Source: Nitrospinota bacterium (lineage in GTDB: Bacteria; Nitrospinota_A; JADGAW01). Taken from it: a stretch of DNA of 7,815 nucleotides. Position 1 is the stretch's first letter. Every line of letters begins with the position of its first letter. The translations under genes were made by a program, and so were the position numbers. The stretch lies in NCBI GenBank assembly GCA_015231815.1, contig JADGAW010000093.1:1-7815 (forward strand). Reading direction: 5' to 3'. A model generated the notes under the pieces. That model was not told where the DNA came from and did no database searches. It was given only the letters and a program-made list of their open reading frames with translations. This document shows positions 1 through 5,985 of the stretch, piece after piece.

Positions 1-3000
1 GTTTTAACTGAAGAATGGGAAAGTTTTACCCCTGGACTTCATATGGAAGTTCTGGAAGATAAAAGTAACCAACTGACAATTGAAGAAATTCTTGCGGGAA
101 AAAGAAAAGAGGATTTTGTTAAAAGTGAAAGTAAATATCCGTTTTTTGGTCTTTCAAAATATATTTATTGGGGGAGATTTACCATTCAAAACCCTTTAGA
201 TATTCCTCAGGATTGGTTTTTGGAAGCATGGCAACTCGTACAGTATGCCGACCTTTACATTGTAGAAAATGGTGTTGTTACGTATAAAAGAACTGAGGGG
301 AGAATATTCCCTTATTCCCACCGTGAAGTTAAATTCCACAATACAACCTTTAAAGTCCAAATAAAACCTCAAAGCCAATATGTAGTTTATATAAAAATAA
401 AATCGTGGATTCCCACATTTTCTCTTACTTTATGGTCTCACAATGCATTTAATGAAATGGTTCAGGGAGAAATAGCAATTAATGGGATTCTCTATGGGAT
501 CATGCTTCTTATGATTTTTTATAACCTCTTTATTTTCATTACCCTTAGAGATTCCCGTTATTTATACTATGTTCTTCTCATTTTTTCCGGACTTCTCTCA
601 ACCCTCAGTTTTAACCAAATAGGTTTTCAGCTATTTTGGTCTGATTCACCTGAATGGGAAGTCTATTGGACATCCATCCTTCTGTTAGCCCCACCTGGAG
701 TTTTTGCCATTTTATTCACTCAACAATTTTTACAAACAAAAGAAAAAATTCCCACTATTCATTCACTATTAAACGTATTAGCCATATATTTTATCTTCGG
801 AATGTTTGTTACGTACTTAGATGCAATTTGGGGTGTGAAATCTTTGACTCTGGGAGCACTGTTATTTATTCTTTTATTTACTATTGCTGGAATAAAACGC
901 TATAGGGATGGTTTCAGACCTGCCGGATATTTTTTAGTTGCGTGGACAATGTTTTTTGTTTCCATCCTGATAAGGTCTTTGGGAGTCCAGGACATAATTC
1001 CTTTGTATCCTTTTTTATTCATCTATGGAAGACTGATAGGTTTTGCAATTGATGCGGTAATTCTCTCCATGGCACTTACTGATCGAATAAATATATTAAA
1101 AGAAGAAAAAGAAAAAGCTGATTTTGAAAAACTCGAAGCCCAGAAAATACATGCCGAGGAGTTGGAAAATAAGGTTGAAGAAAGAACGAAAGAACTTACA
1201 AAGACTAAGGATGCTTTGGCGAGAACCCTAAGCGAAGAAAAAACCATTATGAACGCTAACCCGGATATCTTATATGTGTTTGATATGGAGGGAAAACTCA
1301 TCAAGTGGAATAAAGGTTTAGAAGATTTTACCGGACTATCACCTCATGAACTATTACATCGTCCTGCTGTTAATTTCGTGAATGAAAAAGAAAAAGAAAT
1401 GGTGATGCTCAAAATTCAAGAAGTTTTTGAAAAGGGAGAAAGTAACCTTGAGGTCAACTTAATTAGCAAAGATAACAACCTTGTACCCTACCTTTGTAAC
1501 GGAGTAATTCTAAAAAATGAAAAAGGGGAACTATCAGGATTTACCGGAACCGGAAGAAATATCAGCGAGATAAAAAAGGTTGAAGAACAACTGAGAAATG
1601 CAAAGATTCAAGCTGACGAAGCAAACAAATCAAAATCTGAGTTTCTTTCTATTATGAGCCATGAACTGAGAACGCCCCTCAACCCCATAATTGGTTTGTC
1701 ACACTTAACCCTCAAAACAAAACTTACAAAAAAACAGAGGGAGTATGTTGAAAAAATGCAGATGGCATCACAGTCGATGCTCAATATTATCAACGAAATT
1801 CTTGACCTTTCAAAAATTGAGGCAGGAAAACTGGATATGGAGGAAATTGAGTTCGACCCCCATGTCTCAACAAAAAAAATTGCCTACCTTTTTCAGGATA
1901 AAGTTCAGGAGAAAGGACTTGATTTTAAAATATCCCTGAGCAATGAAGTTCCTTCCCTCCTCATTGGCGACCCTCTGCGACTCGAACAAATAATTTCAAA
2001 CCTTGTTAGTAACGCTATTAAGTTCACGGAAAAAGGTGGGATTTTTATTGAAGTGGAAAAGGAAAGCGAAACGGAAAACTCTATTACCCTGCGTTTTTCT
2101 ATTAAAGATACCGGCATTGGCATTTCTGAAGAACAGCAGTTGAAGCTTTTTAAAAACTTTTCTCAGGCAGACTCATCAACTACAAGAAAATATGGCGGAA
2201 CTGGTCTTGGGTTGTCTATCTGTCAAAAACTGGTAAAAATGATGAAGGGAGCAATATATATTAAAAGTGGTGTTGATGTGGGAAGTGTATTTACCTTCAC
2301 CGCAACCTTTGGCTACAAAACTGACTCTAAAGTTGACCTTGCTGAACAGAATTCTCAGAAAAACCTTGCACAAATAACCTTTAGCGAAAAACACCATATC
2401 CTTGTGGTAGATGACAACCCAATAAATCAAATGGTTGCAAGAGACTTACTGGAAGACCTTGCATTAAAGGTAACTACTGCTGAAAGTGGTACAAAAGCAA
2501 TATCGGTAATTAAGGAAACCAAGTTCGACCTTATTTTCATGGATATTCAAATGCCTGAAATGGACGGTTATGAAGCAACACAAAAGATAAAAGCACTTGA
2601 AGAGTTTAATAATATTCCCATTATTGCAATGACTGCTCACGCATCCGATGATGCAAAGGAAAAAACTCTTTTAGCAGGAATGAATGACCACATTTCAAAA
2701 CCTGTTGTTCCCATTTCATTACAAAAGATTCTTATTAAATGGCTTAAAGAGGGTAATGAACTGAAAAAAACGGAAACGGTAAAGACTGAAAATAAGACTC
2801 AACAGTTACCCGAAGAACTTCCGGGAATTGACCTCAAAAGCTTCAAGGAAAATATGGGTGATAACGAGGAGTTTTGCATAGAGCTTCTTAACACCTTCTA
2901 TGACTTAAACCGTGAAGCAGTGAGGGATATTAAAGAAAAACTTCTGTCGGACGATTTAGATGAAACAATGAAGCTTGCTCATAAACTTGCCGGAAGTGCT

Positions 3001-3153
3001 GGAACTTTTTGTGCTATCTCCCTTTATGATATTGCCAAGAAAATTGAATCAAAGGCAGCAAAAAAAGAGACCGGAATTGAAGAACTTATGCCGCTTCTTG
3101 AAAAAGAGTTTCAAACTGTTTGGACATCCATTGAATCGCTACACTCTTCATAA
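1..3153 (+). CDS. Hybrid sensor histidine kinase, 7TMR-DISM type (N-terminus outside window)
   Basis: Membrane phosphorelay sensor. The frame is open from base 1, and the first visible residues already resemble the interior of a 7TMR-DISM extracellular domain, so the signal peptide and start lie upstream; the Met at 43 is probably internal. Numbering from that Met: DISMED2-like periplasmic sensor about 1-135; seven hydrophobic segments about 145-345; coiled coil about 350-400; PAS about 396-510; HisKA with phosphoacceptor H540 in SHELRTPLN; HATPase with N box (N653, N657), G1 DTGIGI (689-694) and G2 GGTGLGL (718-724); receiver with D790/D791, phosphoacceptor D834, T864 and K886; C-terminal Hpt with H980 in AHKLAGSAGTF. 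All catalytic residues for a His-Asp-His relay are present, so phosphate probably leaves through H980 to a separate response regulator not encoded here. The ligand is unknown; DISMED2 domains are often assumed to bind carbohydrates. It is convergent with msrAB, with 22 bp between the stop codons and no clear terminator. Confidence 0.95.
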   Translation, partial: VLTEEWESFTPGLHMEVLEDKSNQLTIEEILAGKRKEDFVKSESKYPFFGLSKYIYWGRFTIQNPLDIPQDWFLEAWQLVQYADLYIVENGVVTYKRTEGRIFPYSHREVKFHNTTFKVQIKPQSQYVVYIKIKSWIPTFSLTLWSHNAFNEMVQGEIAINGILYGIMLLMIFYNLFIFITLRDSRYLYYVLLIFSGLLSTLSFNQIGFQLFWSDSPEWEVYWTSILLLAPPGVFAILFTQQFLQTKEKIPTIHSLLNVLAIYFIFGMFVTYLDAIWGVKSLTLGALLFILLFTIAGIKRYRDGFRPAGYFLVAWTMFFVSILIRSLGVQDIIPLYPFLFIYGRLIGFAIDAVILSMALTDRINILKEEKEKADFEKLEAQKIHAEELENKVEERTKELTKTKDALARTLSEEKTIMNANPDILYVFDMEGKLIKWNKGLEDFTGLSPHELLHRPAVNFVNEKEKEMVMLKIQEVFEKGESNLEVNLISKDNNLVPYLCNGVILKNEKGELSGFTGTGRNISEIKKVEEQLRNAKIQADEANKSKSEFLSIMSHELRTPLNPIIGLSHLTLKTKLTKKQREYVEKMQMASQSMLNIINEILDLSKIEAGKLDMEEIEFDPHVSTKKIAYLFQDKVQEKGLDFKISLSNEVPSLLIGDPLRLEQIISNLVSNAIKFTEKGGIFIEVEKESETENSITLRFSIKDTGIGISEEQQLKLFKNFSQADSSTTRKYGGTGLGLSICQKLVKMMKGAIYIKSGVDVGSVFTFTATFGYKTDSKVDLAEQNSQKNLAQITFSEKHHILVVDDNPINQMVARDLLEDLALKVTTAESGTKAISVIKETKFDLIFMDIQMPEMDGYEATQKIKALEEFNNIPIIAMTAHASDDAKEKTLLAGMNDHISKPVVPISLQKILIKWLKEGNELKKTETVKTENKTQQLPEELPGIDLKSFKENMGDNEEFCIELLNTFYDLNREAVRDIKEKLLSDDLDETMKLAHKLAGSAGTFCAISLYDIAKKIESKAAKKETGIEELMPLLEKEFQTVWTSIESLHSS

Positions 3154-3175
3154 TCCTTCTCTTCAAACGTCAATT

Positions 3176-4291
3176 TTATTGGTTAACGTCAAAAAGTTTT
3201 TTGTATTGACCATAACCTTCTTCCTCAAGTTTTTCAACGGGAATAAAACGAAGTGATGCAGAATTAATGCAGTAACGAAGTCCGGTTGGCTGAGGACCAT
3301 CGTCAAAAACATGCCCCAAGTGGGAATCGGCAAAACGACTTCTAACCTCTATTCTTTTGCCCAAAAGCCGGTAATCCTCCCTTTCCACAACATTATTTGA
3401 CTCTAAAGGTTTAAAGAAACTCGGCCAACCAGTACCCGACTTATATTTTTCAAGTGAGCTAAACAAAGGCTCGCCGGAAACAATATCCACATATATTCCT
3501 GCTTCTTTGTTATTCCAATAGCTATTTTGAAAAGGTCGTTCTGTTCCTTCTTTTTGAGTTACATTGTACTGAAGGGGCGTTAGTTTTTCCTTTATTTCCT
3601 CCATGCTGGGTTTTATATAAACCTTTGATTTACCTGTTTGATTTATTTTACGTTGAAGCCAAAGATACCCTTTACCTCCGTTTTCCCAGATAGGTTCGAG
3701 GTATTGGTCTCTACCGGAACCATACCGGTAATATTTGTACCGCAACGGATTCTCCCGGTAGTAGTTTTGGTGATAGTTTTCTGCCGGATAAAAAGGGGTT
3801 GCCTTGAGAATTTTAGTAACTATTGGTTTTGGGTAAATACCTGACTCATTCATCTCCTTTTTAGACGCTTCTGCAAGGTTTTTTTGTTCTTCATTGAGAA
3901 AAAAAATTGCTGTGGAATATTGATATCCTCTATCAACAAATTGACCTCCTGCATCTGTTGGATTAATTTGTTGCCAAAAAACCTCCAGTAATTTTTTATA
4001 GCTGATTTTTTCGGGATTAAATGTTATTTCCACGCTTTCAAGGTGACCTGTACGACCGGAAGATACCTCTTTATAGGAAGGATTTTTTTCCTTTCCTCCT
4101 GCAAAACCTGAAATAACTGACGTAACCCCATTGAGTTCTTCAAATGGATGCTCCATACACCAGAAGCAACCACCAGAGAAAATTGCTTTTTGATAAAGTT
4201 CCTTTGTTTCCGCCGCTAATTGCTTTTCCAGTCCGGAACATAAAATTAATGTAGAAAAAAGTATGAGGAAAAACTTGGGAAATTTATTCAT
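3176..4291 (-). CDS. msrAB: Secreted bifunctional peptide methionine sulfoxide reductase MsrA-MsrB
   Basis: Reduces both S- and R-methionine sulfoxide in proteins, probably in the periplasm. The start is set at 4291 because GGAG (4301-4304) lies 9 nt upstream and the product begins with a Sec signal peptide (Met-Asn-Lys, hydrophobic core, candidate cleavage near residue 27). The frame stays open to 4441, but that extension shows no domain. The protein is 371 aa. The MsrA domain (about 34-205) has GCFWC with catalytic C42 and partner C45. The MsrB domain (about 237-358) has GTGWPSF, HLGHVF, and RYCINS with catalytic C341. The first zinc CxxC pair is absent (GIYVDIVSGEPLF), as in the MsrB of the Neisseria PilB fusion. 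Thr287 occupies the usual MsrB resolving-Cys position, and the MsrA tail reads GSGRDQYL where many homologues have GCGRD. The mature protein has only three cysteines: C42, C45 and C341. No N-terminal thioredoxin-like domain of the PilB kind is present. Confidence 0.95.
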   Translation of the reverse strand: MNKFPKFFLILFSTLILCSGLEKQLAAETKELYQKAIFSGGCFWCMEHPFEELNGVTSVISGFAGGKEKNPSYKEVSSGRTGHLESVEITFNPEKISYKKLLEVFWQQINPTDAGGQFVDRGYQYSTAIFFLNEEQKNLAEASKKEMNESGIYPKPIVTKILKATPFYPAENYHQNYYRENPLRYKYYRYGSGRDQYLEPIWENGGKGYLWLQRKINQTGKSKVYIKPSMEEIKEKLTPLQYNVTQKEGTERPFQNSYWNNKEAGIYVDIVSGEPLFSSLEKYKSGTGWPSFFKPLESNNVVEREDYRLLGKRIEVRSRFADSHLGHVFDDGPQPTGLRYCINSASLRFIPVEKLEEEGYGQYKKLFDVNQ

Positions 4292-4300
4292 CGTGGTAGT

Positions 4301-4304
4301 CTCC
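4301..4304 (-). promoter_or_regulatory. Ribosome binding site that sets the msrAB start
   Basis: GGAG on the - strand, 9 nt before the ATG at 4291. An in-frame ATG at 4306 overlaps this site and has no good site of its own, so 4291, which directly opens the signal peptide, is preferred. Confidence 0.65.
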
Positions 4305-4313
4305 ATAAAGATG

Positions 4314-4340
4314 TTTATACGTTGAGGATGCCTCTGTAAA
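4314..4340 (-). promoter_or_regulatory. Candidate sigma70-type promoter for msrAB
   Basis: TTTACA at 4340-4335 (5/6 to TTGACA) and TATAAA at 4319-4314 (5/6 to TATAAT) on the - strand. The spacer is 15 bp, which is short. It would start transcription close to the Shine-Dalgarno site, giving a leader of only about 15 nt. The assignment is by eye in AT-rich DNA. Confidence 0.3.
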
Positions 4341-4365
4341 TTGTGCATCAAGTTGTTAGCAAAGA

Positions 4366-4435
4366 GTACTGATTCTGAAAAATGAATGAACAAAAAAACT
4401 GACTCTGAGGAACGAAGTAAGAAGTCAATTTTTTT
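4366..4435. repeat. Degenerate tandem repeat and inverted repeat upstream of msrAB
   Basis: Two imperfect copies of a 23-bp unit begin near 4367 (ACTGATTCTGAAAAATGAA) and 4398 (ACTGACTCTGAGGAACGAA). The second lies inside an inverted repeat: A7CTGACT (4392-4404) can pair with AGTCAAT7 (4423-4435) with one mismatch, ending in a T7 run on either strand. The TCTGAGGAACGAAG core resembles a short dispersed repeat seen in many bacterial genomes (TCATTCTGAGCGAAGCGAAG type), which is recollection and not a search result. It could act as a weak bidirectional terminator between comEA and msrAB. Confidence 0.4.
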
Positions 4436-4530
4436 CGACAACGTGACAAGAAGAAGTTTAACGCACTTAATCTCTTTTGTTACCGAAAGTGTTCTATATT
4501 ATGTATGATGCATTGAATGCCTACTTGGTG

Positions 4531-4564
4531 ATAATAAGGCAGACTAAATAATCTGCCTTATTAT
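4531..4564 (-). terminator. Perfect 13-bp stem-loop terminator after the comEA-like gene
   Basis: The 13-nt arms ATAATAAGGCAGA (4531-4543) and TCTGCCTTATTAT (4552-4564) are exact reverse complements around an 8-nt loop. The hairpin starts 6 bp past the comEA-like stop codon. The distal arm ends in TTATTAT, a weak substitute for a U-tract. It separates this gene from msrAB downstream on the same strand. Confidence 0.75.
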
Positions 4565-4570
4565 AAGAGA

Positions 4571-4831
4571 TTATTTTACGGTAAGACTTTCTTTGTTATT
4601 TTCTACTACTTTTTCCCCAACCCCCTTTACGTTGGCAAGTTCTTCAACTGTTTTGAAATCCCCATGTTCCTCTCTAAATTGAATAATATTTTTAGCAATC
4701 TTTTCACCCACACCTTTGATATGGGTTAGTTCAACCTCCGTAGCAGTGTTGATATTAATTTTATCTGCTGCTGATGCATAAACACTAAAACTGAATAACA
4801 CTAAAAACACAAACGCAAGTACCTTTTTCAT
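4571..4831 (-). CDS. Small secreted ComEA-like helix-hairpin-helix DNA-binding protein
   Basis: An 86-aa exported protein expected to bind double-stranded DNA without sequence specificity. Residues 1-21 form a Sec signal peptide (MKK, hydrophobic core, Ala-Ser-Ala cleavage motif at 19-21). The mature part opens with KININTATEVEL, the standard entry to ComEA-type HhH domains. Two hairpins follow, IKGVGEKIA (38-46) and VKGVGEKVV (68-76), separated by the FREEHGDFKTVEEL linker. The start is fixed by a very strong Shine-Dalgarno; an in-frame ATG at 4876 only adds charged residues before the signal peptide. In Gram-negative transformable bacteria such periplasmic proteins pull incoming DNA toward ComEC, but no other competence gene is visible here. 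It is a lone gene with its own terminator. The family assignment is firm; a role in DNA uptake is inference. Confidence 0.9.
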   Translation of the reverse strand: MKKVLAFVFLVLFSFSVYASAADKININTATEVELTHIKGVGEKIAKNIIQFREEHGDFKTVEELANVKGVGEKVVENNKESLTVK

Positions 4832-4834
4832 GAA

Positions 4835-4846
4835 ATCACCCCCTTT
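4835..4846 (-). promoter_or_regulatory. Near-ideal Shine-Dalgarno for the comEA-like gene
   Basis: AAAGGGGGTGAT on the - strand matches the AAGGAGGTGAT complement of the usual 16S rRNA 3' tail with a single A-to-G difference. The GGGGG core is 7 nt from the ATG at 4831. This selects the 86-aa product and suggests efficient translation. Confidence 0.8.
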
Positions 4847-4876
4847 CATATAGGTTTTTTTATTATCTATCCCCAT

Positions 4877-5186
4877 TTTTGAGGAAAGCTACCCAAGTTT
4901 AGCACAGGTTAACTTGTCAACTCAAGCAATTTATAAACATTTTCAACCATTCATATAATTATTTTGCATTCTGTAACAATAATTAGTCGCCCCGAACATC
5001 GATTAAACCCTTGTTTTTATAAAGATTAATCCTCCGTAGCTTTAATTAACATTTGCGCAATCAATATCAATACAAATTTGAACTATAAATTTAAATCTGT
5101 ATAGATATTTTGATTTTTTCCCACTCATTTAGTCGATTTTTAGTGCGAGAGTTCTTATAGTTTATTTTTACACTATATTTCCCCAT
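4877..5186. other. Intergenic stretch between the comEA-like gene and the integrase remnant
   Basis: No credible coding sequence on either strand. It holds structured repeat copy A (5044-5111) and a short weak inverted repeat TATAGT/ACTATA (5156-5161 and 5172-5177) just beyond the integrase stop. A TTGACA hexamer on the - strand (4915-4920) could be a -35 box for comEA, but no -10 box sits at proper spacing. Base composition becomes more AT-rich from about 4920. Confidence 0.6.
5044..5111. repeat. Structured repeat copy A (20-position stem, 7-nt loop)
   Basis: Arms 5063-5082 and 5090-5109 pair at 17 of 20 positions plus one G-T wobble (G5080/T5092); mismatches are A5069/A5103 and A5075/C5097. 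The loop is 5083-5089. The 68-bp unit aligns without gaps to copy B at 7171-7238, with 49 identical bases counted by hand (31 of 39 in 5073-5111). It has the same orientation as copy B, so the two act as direct repeats flanking the integrase remnant and the ATPase gene. Confidence 0.65.
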
Positions 5187-5697
5187 TTACTCATCACCCA
5201 AATCCAACAAATCCAAAGGACGGGCAATCTTCATATCCATCGATTCAAACACCTTGACATACTTCATCGTAGTATCAATAGACCTGTGCCCCATAAGTTC
5301 TTGAAGCTTTCTTATCGGACAACCAGATTCCAGTAAGTGCATGGCAAAGCTATGCCGAAGTGTTTGGCAAGTAACATTTTTATTTATACCCGCTTTTATT
5401 GATGCCTTTTTTAAAGTTTTTTGAATTCCTGTTGGGTCAATATGATTTCTGCGCACCTTTTTACTCACGGGGTCAACGGTATGTTTTTTTAGAGGGAAAC
5501 GCCCACTGCCACCCCCAATCGTTCAGATCGATATCATCTTTATTTATCCCTCCTTCCAACCAGGATTCAGCTAAGTTTTCTTTTACGTACTTTTTACTTG
5601 AGTTCCAAACCGAAGTGCAACTTTTTAACAGCTCATCACAAAAGGGTTTCCTAATGTTGAAACTGTTTTTCAGATTCTTTTCGGAGCCGCTTCCTCT
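5187..5697 (-). pseudogene. Broken tyrosine recombinase resembling integron integrases (IntI-like), C-terminal half
   Basis: Two adjoining frames rebuild the C-terminal half of a tyrosine recombinase. The upstream frame (to a TGA at 5473) contains DWGWQWAFPSKK. The downstream frame (stop at 5187) contains VRRNHIDPTG, TLRHSFAMHLLESG, LQELMGHRSIDTTMKY and a charged tail. The WGWQ..FPS then VDP..RR.HI stretch is characteristic of integron integrases and their relatives and is absent from ordinary XerC/D. Removing one A from the A7 run (T7 at 5484-5490 on +) joins the frames as FPSKKHTVDPVSKKVRR. The Box II arginine, GH and tyrosine nucleophile are present, but the HxxR histidine is Gln (CAA codon at 5364-5366). 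The core-binding domain and Box I arginine are missing, and homology fades upstream of about 5697. A second frameshift near 5660 is possible. It is almost certainly inactive; a sequencing error in the homopolymer would not restore the missing half. Confidence 0.85.
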
Positions 5698-5720
5698 CAA
5701 ATGATGGGAAGAGGTGTAGA

Positions 5721-5807
5721 ATGGAATCTGAAATTTCTTTTGGAGATCTTTTCCCAAGAAAGAAGAAAGTTGCACTTGAAGTTGGAATCCAAGTTATATT
5801 AACTTAA
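5721..5807 (+). other. Possible small ORF or gene scrap, 28 aa
   Basis: ATG at 5721, preceded by a purine-rich GGGAAGAGG 6 nt upstream, reads MESEISFGDLFPRKKK and so on to a TAA at 5805-5807. I do not recognise the product. It partly overlaps, in antisense, the far end of the integrase reading frame. Given the broken surroundings it is more likely a remnant than a working gene. Confidence 0.2.
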
Positions 5808-5902
5808 GATTAATTGAAATTGATGCAACTTATGATCATGGAATTAATGGTTTTAAAAAAAAAATAATTAGTGAGGGTCGTGATCTAAATAAGTATTTTT
5901 AA
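5780..5902 (+). pseudogene. C-terminal remnant of an unidentified + strand protein
   Basis: Between a TGA (5777-5779) and a TAA (5900-5902) the frame encodes about 40 residues with protein-like composition, including RLIEIDATYDHGING and ending EGRDLNKYF. No start codon fits this frame upstream. It reads like the tail of a longer protein cut off by rearrangement. The family is not recognised, and chance coding is not excluded. Confidence 0.3.
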
Positions 5903-5936
5903 GGGAACATAAAAACATTACATCAATATTTTATAA

Positions 5937-5963
5937 GAGGAAAATTTATGGAAAATCAAAATT
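5937..5963 (+). pseudogene. Ribosome binding site and start of a truncated + strand gene
   Basis: AGAGG (5936-5940) stands 8 nt before an ATG at 5949, followed by only five codons (MENQN) and a TAA at 5961-5963. A good initiation site with almost no reading frame suggests a gene whose body was lost at a breakpoint near 5960, next to the end of the ATPase gene on the other strand. A leader peptide is an alternative, but nothing downstream on this strand would be regulated by it. Confidence 0.25.
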
Positions 5964-5985
5964 AAGCAGCATAAAAGTTACTTTT

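Noticed and set aside
654..2430. Several 60-95 codon frames on both strands inside the kinase gene
   Set aside because: They are antisense or out-of-frame shadows of a clearly coding gene with no start signals or domain features.
3154..3192. Terminator between the convergent kinase and msrAB genes
   Set aside because: Only a direct repeat AACGTCAA (3166-3173 and 3185-3192) is present; no stem-loop with a T-run was found.
4292..4441. N-terminal extension of the msrAB frame by 50 codons
   Set aside because: It lacks domain similarity, contains the degenerate repeat, and would bury the signal peptide; the GGAG-supported ATG at 4291 is a better start.
4832..4876. Upstream ATG for the comEA-like gene
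   Set aside because: It would place 15 mostly polar residues before the signal peptide and would translate through the strong Shine-Dalgarno at 4835-4846.
5044..5111. Canonical attC site
   Set aside because: The stem is attC-like, but paired RYYYAAC and GTTRRRY boxes are absent; AATTAAC at 5044-5050 has only one near-match and no partner on the other arm.
5473..5490. Programmed frameshift in the recombinase at the A7 run
   Set aside because: The shift needed is +1 rather than the usual -1 for such heptamers, and the gene also lacks its N-terminal half and a catalytic His, so decay explains it better.
5399..5704. + strand open frame of about 100 codons
   Set aside because: It runs antisense to the recombinase remnant and its product (low-complexity, Phe/Leu/Ser-rich) resembles no protein family.
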